Source of the DNA: Bog-159 sp963738345
GTDB taxonomy: Bacteria > Acidobacteriota > Terriglobia > Bryobacterales > Bryobacteraceae
Direction: 5' to 3'
Length of the DNA stretch: 64,000 nt
Assembly (NCBI GenBank): GCA_963738345.1
Contig: CAVTWI010000002.1
Span: 124,001-188,000 of the forward strand
In this document: in pieces, positions 18,152 through 27,555 of the stretch
How positions within the stretch are numbered: the first letter of the stretch is position 1
Layout: every line of letters begins with the position of its first letter
Notes under the pieces: model-generated
The model's input: only the letters and a program-made list of their open reading frames with translations
Database searches by the model: none
Told to the model about the DNA's origin: nothing
Program-made: the position numbers and the translations under genes

Positions 18152-18562
18152 TCAAGCCCATATTGGTTGTTTGTTCCGAGCTTCTTCGCTTTGGGCGATG
18201 AAATCGAAATATGGCCAGACACCCCATTCCTCGTTCGGATTTAGCTGGTCGATGATCGAAGCCGAAATCTTGCGCGTGAACGCAAGGAGCTGGTTGCGAG
18301 GTACCGAATTGTCGGCCAGTACGACCCTGAAGAAAACAGCATCGTTGCCGTTTCCATCCGTTCCGAGCATTGGCGTGAGGCTAACGACTTGCGGCGGGAG
18401 CGTGATCCGCGAGACGGCCGCGAAGAATACGGATTGCTGCGCTATGGCTCTAGCGATGTACACGAGTCCATTATCTCGCGTCCCGGCGGTTCACGCGAGC
18501 TGGCCTTGGGTCATCAGATGGACGAACTTCGGATCGACCGCATGCAGGGCATGGGAAGTCAT
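18152..18562 (-). CDS. partner protein of the HEPN gene (compensating frameshifts)
   Basis: An intact stretch of ~100 residues (GTG 18463 to stop 18152) reads VYIARAIAQQSVFFAAV, VVSLTPMLGTDGNGNDAVFF and NEEWGVWPYFDFIAQSEEA. Upstream, in the same frame before a TGA near 18506, is an ATG at 18562 with HAVDPKFVHLMTQGQLA, and a short shifted segment REPPGRE bridges the two. Two opposite indels therefore probably hide a ~135-residue gene. The product is unrecognised, soluble and without signal peptide. Its stop is 4 bp before the HEPN start, so the two genes form an operon. Confidence 0.5.
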
Positions 18563-18822
18563 TTGCAACGGCTGATCCAAATGGTTTTAATTCGCGGCGA
18601 CTGTTCCAACTGCGCGATCGAAATAGCGTACTGCCTCAGAAGGGCCTCAACCTGCGAAGTGCGGTAATCGCAATTCTTCCAAGTGGACCCCTTTGGGTGG
18701 AGAACCGTAATTCTGCAAGGTCGGTAAAATCAGAATCCCAGGACTTGTCCCATCGAGCGCTTAGGGATGTACTAACCTCGCCGTCGGCGTCGCCCGGTAT
18801 AATGTATCGGCAGGGAGGGGGA

Positions 18823-19422
18823 ATGGCTGGGCGATCGATCGGGTCGAGGCCGGTGGAGGCTTCGCCGGACATCACCGAACTGTTGATAGCCTGGGGCGGA
18901 GGCGACCTAAGGGCCATGGAACGGCTGGCGCCTGTGCTCCAACAGGAGTTGCATCGGGTGGCCTCCGCACACCTGGCGAAGGAGCGGCGCGGGCATGTCC
19001 TGCAAACCACCGCTTTGGTGAACGAAACTTACCTCCGGCTGATCGACTGGAAGAACGTACGGTGGCAGAACCGCGCCCAGTTCTTTGCGATGGCCTCGCA
19101 GATGATGCGCCACATTTTGGTGGACTACGCTCGCGCGCAACATTGCGAAAAGCGAGGCGCCGGTACGGAGCACGTATCCTTGTCGCTGGTGGAAGGCGCT
19201 CCGCTCGAAACCTCTCTCGACCTGGTGGCGCTCGACGAAGCCTTACGGGCACTCGAATCGTTCGCGCCGCGTCAGGGCCGCATCGTGGAATTGCGTTTTT
19301 TTGGCGGCTTGAGCCTGGAAGAGACGGCGGAAGTACTCGAAGTGTCGGTGGGGACAGTGAGGCGGGACTGGAGCCTGGCACGCGCGTGGCTGTATCGTGA
19401 GCTCAACCGCAAGACACCATGA
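18823..19422 (+). CDS. ECF-type RNA polymerase sigma factor
   Basis: A 199-residue sigma-70 family regulator of the acidobacterial/planctomycete ECF group. Region 2 has RAMERLAPVLQQELHRVAS and TTALVNETYLRLIDW, and region 4 has RIVELRFFGGLSLEETAEVL followed by SVGTVRRDWSLARAWL, the promoter -35-reading helix-turn-helix. The ATG at 18823 follows GGGAGGGGGA. Its stop overlaps the start of the kinase gene (ATGA at 19419), the standard arrangement in this group, where the cognate kinase probably controls sigma activity. No anti-sigma gene is present. Confidence 0.88.
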   Translation: MAGRSIGSRPVEASPDITELLIAWGGGDLRAMERLAPVLQQELHRVASAHLAKERRGHVLQTTALVNETYLRLIDWKNVRWQNRAQFFAMASQMMRHILVDYARAQHCEKRGAGTEHVSLSLVEGAPLETSLDLVALDEALRALESFAPRQGRIVELRFFGGLSLEETAEVLEVSVGTVRRDWSLARAWLYRELNRKTP

Positions 19423-22400
19423 CCTCGCAGCGGTTCCAGCGCGTGCGCGAGATTTATCACGCGGCCCTGGACCGGCCGTCCGATCAGCGCGAGGTCTTTT
19501 TGGAGCAAGTCTGTTCAGGCGATGCGGGGTTGCGGCAGGAAGTCCACTCCCTGCTGGCCGCCCAGGCGGAGGCCGGAACATTCATGGTGACCACTCCCGA
19601 TGCGGCCTTGGACACCCAGCCGGCAGGGCCTTGCCGGGGTACTCACTTACCGGCCGTGTTCTCGGTTCATACGAAATTCTCTCCCCGCTGGGCGCCGGGG
19701 GTATGGGTGAAGTTTATCTCGCCCGCGACCAGCGGCTGGAACGAAGTGTAGCCATCAAATTGCTGCCCAACAGCCACCGGCTGGATTCCGATCGCGTGCG
19801 GCGGTTCGAGCGTGAAGCCCGCGCGGCATCCGCGCTCAATCATCCGAATATCATCACGATTTACGATATCGGAACTTGCGACGCAGGGCGCTACATAGTC
19901 ATGGAACTGGTGGAAGGCCAGACCCTGCGCGAAATCCTGGACGCCGGTCCGGCATCCGGCATCGCTGGCTCCGGTGGGCGGACAGATCGCCAAGGCGCTG
20001 GCCGTGGCGCATGCAGCCGGGATTGTTCATCGGGATATCAAGCCCGCCAACATCATGGTGCGCAAGGACGGATACGTGAAAATCCTGGATTTCGGACTGG
20101 CGCGTTTGGCGCGCGAAAGCGAAGGCCCTCAGGCCGCTCGACGTCACCACTCCAGGCCAGATATTAGGGACGGTCGCCTATATGTCTCCGGAACAGGTGC
20201 GCGGCGAGAACGTAGCGGCGTCCTCGCGACGTGTTTTCGCTCGGAATAATTTTCTATGAAATGGCCACGGGCCGGCATCCGTTCCACGCCGACTCACTGA
20301 TGGCCATGCTGCATGCCATTCACTCCGAGTCGCCGGTTCTGCCCAGTACCTTGAACCCGCACATTCCGCCGCCGTTCGAATCTCTCATCCTGGCCATGCT
20401 GCACAAGGACCCATCGCTGCGGCCCACGGCGGCGGAGGTGGATGTGGCGCTGATCGGCTGCGGTAGTGGCAACTCCCCCTCCAGAACCCGGAGCGCGGCT
20501 GCCGCACAATCTGCCGCTGCAAAGAACCCCGCTCATCGGGCGGCGCGCGGAACGCTCCGCATTGCAGCCTCTTCTGCTCGATCCTGAAATCCGGCTGATC
20601 ACCCTGACCGGTCCGGGAGGCACCGGGAAAACCCGGCTGGCACTTCAGGCCGCCAGCGATACGGTCGACAGTTTTCCGGGGGGCATTCGATTCGTGAATC
20701 TGGCGCCCCTCATCGATCCGAAGCTGGTGGTTTCCGCCATCGCCCAAGGCCTGGGTGTTCGCGAAGCGCCCGGACGTGCGCTCATCGAAGTGGTCAAGGA
20801 ACACCTGGCGGGCCTCAGCCGCATGTTGCTCGTCTTGGATAACTTCGAGCAGGTCGCGGCCGCGGCGGCGGATGTTTCGGAGATTCTGGATGCATGTCCA
20901 GGCGACCAAGGCCCTGGTCACCAGCCGAACGGCGCTTCGAGTCTATGGCGAGCGGGAGTTTTCGGTGCCGCCCCTGCCGCTGCCGGAATCCGATGCGCCG
21001 CTTTCGCCGGGCCGCCTGCTGGATTTTCCGTCCATCGCGCTCTTCGTCCAGCGAGCCAAGGCCGTTAAGCCCGATTTCTCCCTGACCGTGCAGAACGCCG
21101 ACGCCATCGTCCAGATCTGCCGGCGCTTGGACGGTCTGCCGCTGGCCATCGAACTGGCTGCCGCCCGAATCAAAGTTCTCCCGCCCGCGGGTTTGCTGGC
21201 GCGTATCGCCAGCCGGCTGGAACTGCTGACCGGTGGCGCTCGAGACCTGCCTGAACGCCAGCGCACGCTGCGGCGTGCCATCGACTGGAGTCACGATCTG
21301 TTGACGCCCGCGGAACAGAAGCTGTTCCGGCGGCTCTCGGTTTTTGTGGGCGGGCTGCACGCTCGAAGCGGCCGAGGCCGTCTGCAACGCGCGAGAGGAT
21401 TTGGGGATGGATGTGCTTGACGGCGTGACCTCGCTGGTGGACAAGAGCCTGCTGAGCCAGATGGGACCCGGAGATGCCGAGCCGCGCTTCATCATGCTCG
21501 AGACCATCCGTGAATATGGCCGAGAACGGCTCGATCAAAGCGGCGAGATGGAAGGCGCCAGGCGGGCTCATGTCGGCCTATTGCCTGGTCGTTGGCGGAA
21601 GAGGGTGCGGCTGATATGGCCGCCGCCGAGCGGGAGGCGTGGCTAGGCCGCTGCGATGCGGAGCACGATAATTTCCGCGCGGCCATCGAGTACCTGGTAG
21701 AGTCGGGCAATGCCGAGTGGGGGCTGCGTCTGGGTAGCGCCCTTTTTCGGTTCTGGGAGGCGCGCGAACATCTGACGGAAGGGCGCCGCGCACTGGCGGC
21801 GCTGCTCGATATACCGGGCGCGAATCCCGTAAGCGCTTATCGCGCCCGGGCCCTGTACGCGGCAGGAGTCCTGGCGGATGCCCAACTCGATTTCGACTCG
21901 GGCCGCGGAGCTGATGAATCTCTGCCTTGAAATTCAACTTCAGCTTGGCGACAAACAGGGGATTGCGACGGTGGAAAGCGCTCTGGCGGTCGGCTGGAAT
22001 AAAGCCGGACAATATGACCGGGCGCGATCGCACATCGAGCGGGCGCTGGCTGCTGTGGAAAGAGCTGGGCTCCGGCAGGTTTGTCCTGGGCCTCAGCAAT
22101 CTTGCCAACATCGCCAAGAAACAAGGCGATTATGCGGTCGCACGAACGGCCTATGAAGCAACCTTGGAGGCTTTCCGTTCGGCACGCGACTTCCGCGGTA
22201 TGGCTGTTGCGCTGACCGGTTTGGGCGACGTCGCCGCGGCGCAGGGTGACTTGAAGGAGGCGCGCCGCCTCTATGAAGAAAGCCTGAAGGAATTTCAGCA
22301 GATTGGAGATCTTTGGGGAGTGGCCGGGGTGCTCCGCGATCTCGGGGATCTGGCCTGCCGCGGCCAGAACCATTTCGGCCATGCGGCAGCCTGTACAAAG

Positions 22401-22700
22401 ACGCTTTCGCCATTTTTCATAAACTGGGGCACCGGCGCGGCATGGCCGTGGTGCTCGAACACCTGGCCGCGTGCGCCTGTTATGAGCGATCGTCCGGATT
22501 ACGCGCTGAAACTGGCGGGCGCGGCGGCAGTCATGCGCGAAAACCTGGGAATCTCGCTATCGCCGGCAGAGCAAGAAGAACTCGATCAGGCCATCAGCCG
22601 CGCCGGTGGAAAACTGTCTGAAGCCGAGCGGACGAGGGCTTGGGCGAAGGGCCGCGCGATGACCGCCGATGAGGTGCTGGAGTTTGTGCAACGCGGCTGA
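19419..22700 (+). CDS. Ser/Thr protein kinase - NTPase - TPR signalling protein (ten or more frameshifts)
   Basis: One ~1090-residue gene broken by at least ten indels. In order: a cytoplasmic N-terminus (MTSQRFQRVREIYHAALDRP); a Hanks kinase with GAGGMGEVYLARD (P-loop), SVAIKLL (ATP Lys), GIVHRDIKPANIM (catalytic Asp), ILDFGLARL (DFG), VAYMSPEQVRGE and DVFSLGIIFYEMATG; an AfsR/NB-ARC-like ATPase with TGPGGTGKTRLAL (Walker A), LLVLDNFEQV (Walker B), GLPLAIELAAARIKVLPP; then TPR-like repeats (LANIAKKQGDYAVARTAYEA; GDVAAAQGDLKEARRLYEES) to the end. ATGA overlap with the ECF sigma gene indicates one signalling unit. No transmembrane helix is evident between kinase and ATPase. Confidence 0.75.
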
Positions 22701-22714
22701 AGTGCCCGGTTCGC

Positions 22715-22984
22715 CTAGACCTTTTCAGGGTTCAGAAGCCGTCGCACCGCCGAAACTCGATTCGCCGGCAGGCCGGCGCGCCGCGCATGCTCGCGAACCT
22801 TCTCTTCATCGTTCGCGAAGTACACGCAATAGATCTTGTCGTCGGTGACGTAGCTGTGCATCCACTGAATACTAGAGCCCAAGTCCTTCAGCACCGCCAG
22901 TGACCGAATTGAGACTTCCCGGATTTCGTCCTCGGTTAGCTTCCCTGCGCCGGGAACCTCTCTTTCGATTACGTACTGGGGCAT
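22715..22984 (-). CDS. DUF4242 family protein (nickel-binding-like)
   Basis: An 89-residue protein, MPQYVIEREVPGAGKLTEDE then SIQWMHSYVTDDKIYCVYF and EEKVREHARRAGLPANRV. This is the dimeric ferredoxin-like alpha-beta fold of DUF4242/SCO4226, for which metal (nickel) binding has been described in Streptomyces. It is convergent with the kinase gene and 27 bp downstream of the acyl-CoA dehydrogenase on the same strand. The physiological role is unknown. Confidence 0.8.
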   Translation of the reverse strand: MPQYVIEREVPGAGKLTEDEIREVSIRSLAVLKDLGSSIQWMHSYVTDDKIYCVYFANDEEKVREHARRAGLPANRVSAVRRLLNPEKV

Positions 22985-23011
22985 CCAGCCCTCCCTCGAC
23001 CGAGAATACCA

Positions 23012-24194
23012 TCAGCCCCACCTGGGCTGCTCGTCCGGGTTGATGCCCAGGGTCAATTTCGCCAGCAATTCGTGCGTGAGAAAACTATTTGCCGGATGAA
23101 TACGGCCCAGACGAGCATCCCGGAAGACCCGCTCCAACCCAGCGGCGCGAAAGATCCCTAAACCGCCCGCCAGTTCCATGGCCATATCCACCACCCGCCA
23201 GGAACTCTCGACCGCGCGATATTTTGCCGCCAGCACGCGCATTAATAATCCACCCACCTTTTCGGGGTCAGTGTTATCCGCCCAATCGCCGGCGGCCCGA
23301 TCCAGCAGTGCTTCGGCCGTTTCCAACTCGATCACCATTTCCGCGATCATGTGCTGCACTTCGGCATGGTACGACATGGGGCGCGACATGGCGATCGAGC
23401 GCTTCTTCTTCACGGTCTCGACAGTGCGATCCATCGCATAACGCGCCAAACCATAATAGACATTGCCGAACCCCATCAAGGCCCAAACAAAAATCGAGGC
23501 CACGAAGACGTCCAGGCCCGCCGCCCCCGCGGGCACCACCCGAGCGATGTAGCGGTCTGGCACAAAGCATCCTTCGAGAACCGTATCGTCGCTACGCGTC
23601 GCGCGCATGCCCATGCACATCCCACGTTTCCTCGATCCGGTACCCCGGCGTGTCGCGTGGCAGAAATGCATGCACAATCTTCGGCGCCGCCGGATCGCTA
23701 GTATCCATGGCATGTAAACCAAGCCGGGTCCAAACCGGTGTCAGGCTGCCGAAATGTTTGTGTCCGCAAAAACGATAGCCGCCATCGACCCGTTCCGCCT
23801 TGGTTGTGGAGAGCAGCACTGGAATATCGTTACCGGTTTCGGCGTGACCGGCGGCGAACACTTCTCCGGCTGCGCCTTGCCGGAGCATCCACTCCAGCGT
23901 GCGATCGCCCGCGCGGCGCAGATCGGCGGACAAACCCATCCAGTACAAGTGCATGTTCAAGCCCAGCGCGGTGGCAGGCGCATAATATGCCAGCCGGCGC
24001 TGCTCCCGGCAGACCTCCGGCAGCGTCATCCCCCATCCCCCTAGCTCGGACGGTATCGGCATCAACAAATATCCCGCGACCCGGAGTTCCTCGAAATCTT
24101 CGGTGAAGAACCGGTTCTCCCGGTCGTAAATGGGAGCGCGCTCCGCGCACCTTTGGAACAAAGCTTCGGACGTCATCTGAGTAGCAGCTTGCAT
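23012..24194 (-). CDS. acyl-CoA dehydrogenase family protein (one frameshift)
   Basis: Two overlapping frames make a ~393-residue acyl-CoA dehydrogenase fold. The first holds the N-terminal helical domain and the middle beta domain (SELGGWGMTLPEVC, GHAETGNDIPVLL, GYRFCGHKHFGSL), up to EETWDV. After about 23615 the frame changes (MGMRATRSDDTVLEGCFVPD) and the FAD-binding helical C-domain follows (ELAGGLGIFRAAGLERVFRD, ARLGRIHPANSF). One extra base explains the break. The ATG at 24194 has GGGAGG upstream. The usual Glu base is not obvious, so it may be a monooxygenase-like or HpaH/DszC-type member rather than a beta-oxidation enzyme. Confidence 0.8.
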
Positions 24195-24443
24195 CACATC
24201 CTCCCGAGGGCCGGCAGTCCAGCCTCTAATTATAAAGGCGATCTTTCGTGCCGGGAGTGCTAATCGCTTTTCAAGGAAGTTTGTTAAGCTCCCTTGCCGA
24301 AGCAAGCTTTTTTCAGTTTCAATCAGCCAATCATAATGCGCCAGGATCTAGGCCCTGGATCAAAGGCCATCCGGAAGTTGGGTCGATGGCGGGATTAATA
24401 CCGGGAAACGCGCTTAGTTAGGCTTCGACCAAGCAGCCGCGTG

Positions 24444-24722
24444 TCAGCTTGGTATGAAGTTGGCCAGGATCTTTCGAACTACTTCAACGACTTTCGATGC
24501 GCCTAAACCCTGCCACCGGATACGTCTTAAGCCAAGGCCTTGCTGCCCAGAGACTGCCAGGATGGCGTGAAAGTCCGCATCGAGCGTTACAACCACGGCG
24601 TTCCTTGCCAGTGCGAATGAGACTTCGCAAAACGGCGGCCGCATCGCGGGGAACGCCCTGATCCAAACCACATGCATGGCGGACCGGTCAGGCGGCGTTA
24701 CTTTCCGCCGCGCTGTCCTCAA
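24444..24722 (-). pseudogene. remnant of a DUF5615 PIN-like toxin
   Basis: The 92-residue frame carries AVVVTLDADFHAILAVSG, the conserved core of DUF5615 PIN-like proteins that pair with DUF433 antitoxins, and GLGASKVVEVVRKILANF, a normal C-terminus. The expected N-terminus (short beta strand with the first acidic residue) is missing, and the segment between HVVWIRA and FALARN is out of frame. A piece of DUF433 lies directly upstream. The locus is decayed or indel-damaged. Confidence 0.5.
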
Positions 24723-24850
24723 GGCTCGCAGCGGCGAATGCCAGCGCCTGCGCGATGTCTTCTGGTTCCAACTCCGGCATCAGTTCCCGAGTGGATCGGC
24801 AAACCCGGAAGGAATCCACGTGAGCGCAACGGCCCGTACCAGGGCGAGTT
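24688..24850 (-). pseudogene. C-terminal fragment of a DUF433 antitoxin
   Basis: The end of this frame, ELEPEDIAQALAFAAASLED, matches the characteristic DUF433 C-terminus (P.LTPEDIRAALAYAA). The preceding ~100 codons of the frame run antisense through hpt and are not homologous, so only about 50 residues remain. It overlaps the DUF5615 remnant in the usual antitoxin-then-toxin order. Confidence 0.5.
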
Positions 24851-25372
24851 TTAATCGGGGTCAAGAATGCAGATGTCTTTGAGATTGCGATAGCGTTCGG
24901 CATGATCGAGGCCGTAACCGACCACGAACTCATCGGGAATGCGAAAGCCGACGTAGGCGACTTCGACCGGGCGAAGCCTGCGATCCGGTTTATCGAGCAG
25001 GGCGGCGATGCGGATGGAGCGCGGCTTTCGCTGTTCGAGCAGGTGGATGAGATAAGTGAGGGTGACACCGCTATCCACAATATCTTCGACGATTAGGAGG
25101 TCGGCGCCTTCGACGGAGAAATCCAGATCCTTGGTGACCTTCACTTCACCCGAGGTGGATTTGCCTTTGCCGTAGCTCGAAATTCCCATGAAATCGACAT
25201 ACGCCTCGCGGCGCAGCGAACGGGCCAGGTCGGTCATGAAGAAGCAGGCGCCCTTGAGAATGCAGACCAGATGGAGGTTGCCGCTGGGATAATCGTGATC
25301 GATCTCGGCGCCCATTTCCTGGACGCGATTGCGGATCTGTTCTTCGGAGAGAAGTACGCGGAGAGAACTCAA
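24851..25372 (-). CDS. hpt: hypoxanthine phosphoribosyltransferase
   Basis: A 173-residue type I phosphoribosyltransferase. The PRPP-binding loop is LLIVEDIVDSGVT near residue 95, LVCILKGACFFMTDLARSL is the cis-peptide/PPi loop, and FVVGYGLDHAERYRNLKDI is the C-terminal purine-binding segment, all as in bacterial HPRT. It salvages hypoxanthine (and usually guanine) to the nucleotides. It is 8 bp downstream of the M15-like protein gene on the same strand, so co-transcription is likely. Confidence 0.93.
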   Translation of the reverse strand: MSSLRVLLSEEQIRNRVQEMGAEIDHDYPSGNLHLVCILKGACFFMTDLARSLRREAYVDFMGISSYGKGKSTSGEVKVTKDLDFSVEGADLLIVEDIVDSGVTLTYLIHLLEQRKPRSIRIAALLDKPDRRLRPVEVAYVGFRIPDEFVVGYGLDHAERYRNLKDICILDPD

Positions 25373-25380
25373 ATAGGCCT

Positions 25381-26232
25381 CTAGTCCGCCACCGCGGCGA
25401 GCCGAGTGCTCTCTGGCCCTATGTGAATGTGCGCGCCGGTAGCTTTGCCGGGCAGTGCGCGCCAGAAGGCGAAGTACGGAATGCGGCGCGCTTCAAGGTA
25501 CTGCCGCAACCAAACGCCTTCGGGCTGATCGGGACTGAGGGCAACATCCACGCGGCCGCGATGATCGAAGCCCAGGGCGCGGTGGACGGCGGTCTCGCCC
25601 ATTGCGCTGACGGGCAGGGGTTTCGAGAAGCGGCGCTCAAAGGCGCTGGATACTTGTTGAAATTCGGCGGGAGTAAAAACGCCCGCGCCTTCGAAGTGGA
25701 TGGACGCCGGGCCTACGCCATAAGCCGGATCCGCGGGATGCACGGGGCGGGACTGCTCGGCGCGTGCCATCTCCATGAGGTCGCGATTGAGGCGGGCGCG
25801 CGATACCGCCAGATCGTATTCCTTGCGCGCAAACTCGACTTGTTCGGAGAGCGGCTCCAAATCGTTGCGAGCCACGATGCCGGAATCGATCATGCCGCGG
25901 GCGCGGTCGAGTTGCTTTTGGCGGCGGTCCAGGCGGCGCTGGGCGGCGGCGACCATTTCATTGGCCTGATCTTCGGTAAGATCCTGACCATACATGGTGC
26001 GGCGGAGCACCGCCATATCCTGCGCGTCACCCAGGTTATCTTGGGCTTGTTCGAGTTGAACGCGGGGGAGTGCGCCGGCATCGACCAGGGCTCGCAGGCG
26101 TTCGATGGCCAGGCGCGCACGAAGCACGTCGGCATCTTCGGTGGCAGACGCAGCGGGAACAGCGGCGGGCGGCGTTTGCGGAGCCGCACACAACAGTACC
26201 GTACCGAACGTAACGAGTAGGAAAAAACGCAT
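25381..26232 (-). CDS. secreted coiled-coil protein with peptidase M15-like C-domain
   Basis: A 283-residue protein with a signal peptide (FFLLVTFGTVLLCAAP). Residues ~35-150 form a charged coiled coil (ARLAIERLRALVDAGALPRV; RRLDRRQKQLDRARGMIDSG). The C-terminal ~120 residues contain HRALGFDHRGRVDVAL and TGAHIHIG. This H...D spacing followed by HxH resembles the zinc ligands of M15 (VanY-like) peptidases, so cell-wall peptide cleavage in the periplasm is a reasonable guess. The full motif (SxHxxGxAxD) is only partly matched. Divergent from rsfS. Confidence 0.65.
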   Translation of the reverse strand: MRFFLLVTFGTVLLCAAPQTPPAAVPAASATEDADVLRARLAIERLRALVDAGALPRVQLEQAQDNLGDAQDMAVLRRTMYGQDLTEDQANEMVAAAQRRLDRRQKQLDRARGMIDSGIVARNDLEPLSEQVEFARKEYDLAVSRARLNRDLMEMARAEQSRPVHPADPAYGVGPASIHFEGAGVFTPAEFQQVSSAFERRFSKPLPVSAMGETAVHRALGFDHRGRVDVALSPDQPEGVWLRQYLEARRIPYFAFWRALPGKATGAHIHIGPESTRLAAVAD

Positions 26233-26352
26233 GAGCGATTACCTATATTGTAGTACGATACGGTCAGGGAGTGTGTTCTGACAAAGGTTGATCTGAACCG
26301 CAACGAATCGGATTCCGTAACCGAATCCCCAACCGAATCAGCAGGATGGCTG

Positions 26353-26676
26353 GTGGCAGTGCGCGCCGCCGAAGCCAAGAAAGCTACCGACATCAAGGTA
26401 CTGGATCTGACCGGGATCACCGCTTTTTCCGATTACTTCGTGATTTGTACGGGCGCCAATGCGCGCAACGTGCAGGCGATCGCCGACGAAGTGGGAATGC
26501 GTTTGAAGAAGGCGGGCGAACTGCCTTATAGCGTGGAAGGCTACACGCAGGCGGAATGGATTCTGGCGGATTACGGGAATTTCCTGGTCCATATTTTCGC
26601 GCCGAAATCGCGGGAGTATTACGATCTGGAACGTCTGTGGCGCAACGCCAAGACCCTTGAAATTCCGCCGGAGTGA
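26353..26676 (+). CDS. rsfS: ribosomal silencing factor RsfS
   Basis: The core fold is clear: KKATDIKVLDLTGITAFSDY, FVICTGANARNVQAIADEV, YSVEGYTQAEWILADYGNFL, VHIFAPKSREYYDLERLW. RsfS binds uL14 (L14) and blocks subunit joining when nutrients are scarce. The GTG at 26353 gives 107 residues but trims the first helix; the frame is open further upstream (from a CTG at 26278) without ATG, GTG or TTG, so the true start is unclear. The stop overlaps the rlmH start (GTGA), the common rsfS-rlmH pair. Confidence 0.85.
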   Translation: MAVRAAEAKKATDIKVLDLTGITAFSDYFVICTGANARNVQAIADEVGMRLKKAGELPYSVEGYTQAEWILADYGNFLVHIFAPKSREYYDLERLWRNAKTLEIPPE

Positions 26677-27092
26677 AGACTTTCCTGTATTACATCGGCA
26701 AGCCGCGCGATGCGCACGCTAATGCCATAGCGGCGGATTTTCTGAGCCGCGCCAACCGCTACGCCCCTTGTGAAATGCGCGAGATCCGGCCGGATCGTAC
26801 GGATTTTTGGACGAAACATTCGGCCGCGCGACGAATCCTGTTGGATCCGGCGGGCAAGGCTCTGGATACGGCGGCGTTCGTGGCGTTGTTTTCGCAAGCC
26901 GAGATGGAAGGGCGCGATTTGGTATTCGTGGTGGGGGGGGCAGACGGTTTGCCTGCGGATTGGCGGGGCCGCGCGGACGTGCTGCTGTCGCTTTCGCGCA
27001 TGACGTTTCCGCATGAACTGGCGCGGGCTATGCTGGCGGAGCAGATTTACCGGGCGTTTGCGACGCTGCGGGGGCATCCGTATCCAAGGTGA
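26673..27092 (+). CDS. rlmH: 23S rRNA (pseudouridine1915-N3)-methyltransferase RlmH
   Basis: A 139-residue SPOUT methyltransferase. The SAM-binding knot residues are visible: LVFVVGGADGLPADW, then LLSLSRMTFPHELARAMLAE and the invariant C-terminus QIYRAFATLRGHPYPR (usually YHR/YPR). It starts with GTG at 26673 overlapping the rsfS stop by 4 bp. It methylates pseudouridine 1915 in helix 69 of 23S rRNA of assembled ribosomes. Confidence 0.95.
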   Translation: MKTFLYYIGKPRDAHANAIAADFLSRANRYAPCEMREIRPDRTDFWTKHSAARRILLDPAGKALDTAAFVALFSQAEMEGRDLVFVVGGADGLPADWRGRADVLLSLSRMTFPHELARAMLAEQIYRAFATLRGHPYPR

Positions 27093-27101
27093 GAGGGGGT
27101 A

Positions 27102-27302
27102 CTAACGCGGTGTTCGTTCAAAATGGACAAGCGTTTTTTGAAGTCTGGGTATATCCGGGGCCTCGCCTTTCATCGCATAGGCTGCTTGGGTGAGTTCGGA
27201 AACCGCAGCCACACGCTCATGTACCGGGCGACTCTGCCAATAGCGGTACTCGTCAGCCTTCATCTCGTCGAAGTCGGTGTACTTGCGAATGGTCTTGTCC
27301 AT
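27102..27302 (-). CDS. small protein of a toxin-antitoxin-type family
   Basis: A 66-residue protein, MDKTIRKYTDFDEMKADEYR then YWQSRPVHERVAAVSELTQA, ending TLVHFERTPR. The family, as I recall it, usually sits next to a small nucleotidyltransferase gene in toxin-antitoxin-like pairs. Here the neighbour is a BrnA-type remnant instead, and a nucleotidyltransferase of the expected kind lies 25 kb away (52393-52923). ATG at 27302 is chosen; a start further up would cover a poly-G run. Function unproven. Confidence 0.6.
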   Translation of the reverse strand: MDKTIRKYTDFDEMKADEYRYWQSRPVHERVAAVSELTQAAYAMKGEAPDIPRLQKTLVHFERTPR

Positions 27303-27315
27303 GCGCCTGTTTGCA

Positions 27316-27519
27316 TTATAAGGCGGGGGGGGGCGCAACGGCGAAGACGGTTCTGCTGCTTCTGCCCTTATCGGCCAGCACCTTGTAGCTCACTTGCCGG
27401 AGGTTTGTCTGACAACCTACCAAAGACTTGTCAAGCGGCGGAATGTCCGAATAGTCGATCTGGGCGTCTTTCATGCGGTCAACCCTCGCCAAGTCGCTCT
27501 TGATAGATTTCTTGCTCAC
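27316..27519 (-). pseudogene. truncated BrnA-like (DUF4415) antitoxin
   Basis: The first ~32 residues, MSKKSIKSDLARVDRMKDAQ and IDYSDIPPLDKS, are the N-terminus of BrnA/DUF4415 antitoxins, in which DIPPLD is invariant. The ribbon-helix-helix C-terminus (normally TIRLDADVL..F) is absent; the frame instead continues with SLVGCQTNLRQVSYKVLADKG and ends APPPAL after a run of ten G. No BrnT toxin is adjacent. A decayed or recombined toxin-antitoxin locus. Confidence 0.55.
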
Positions 27520-27555
27520 GTCGATTTCCCTTTCTCAGGGAGATAATCCGCGCGG

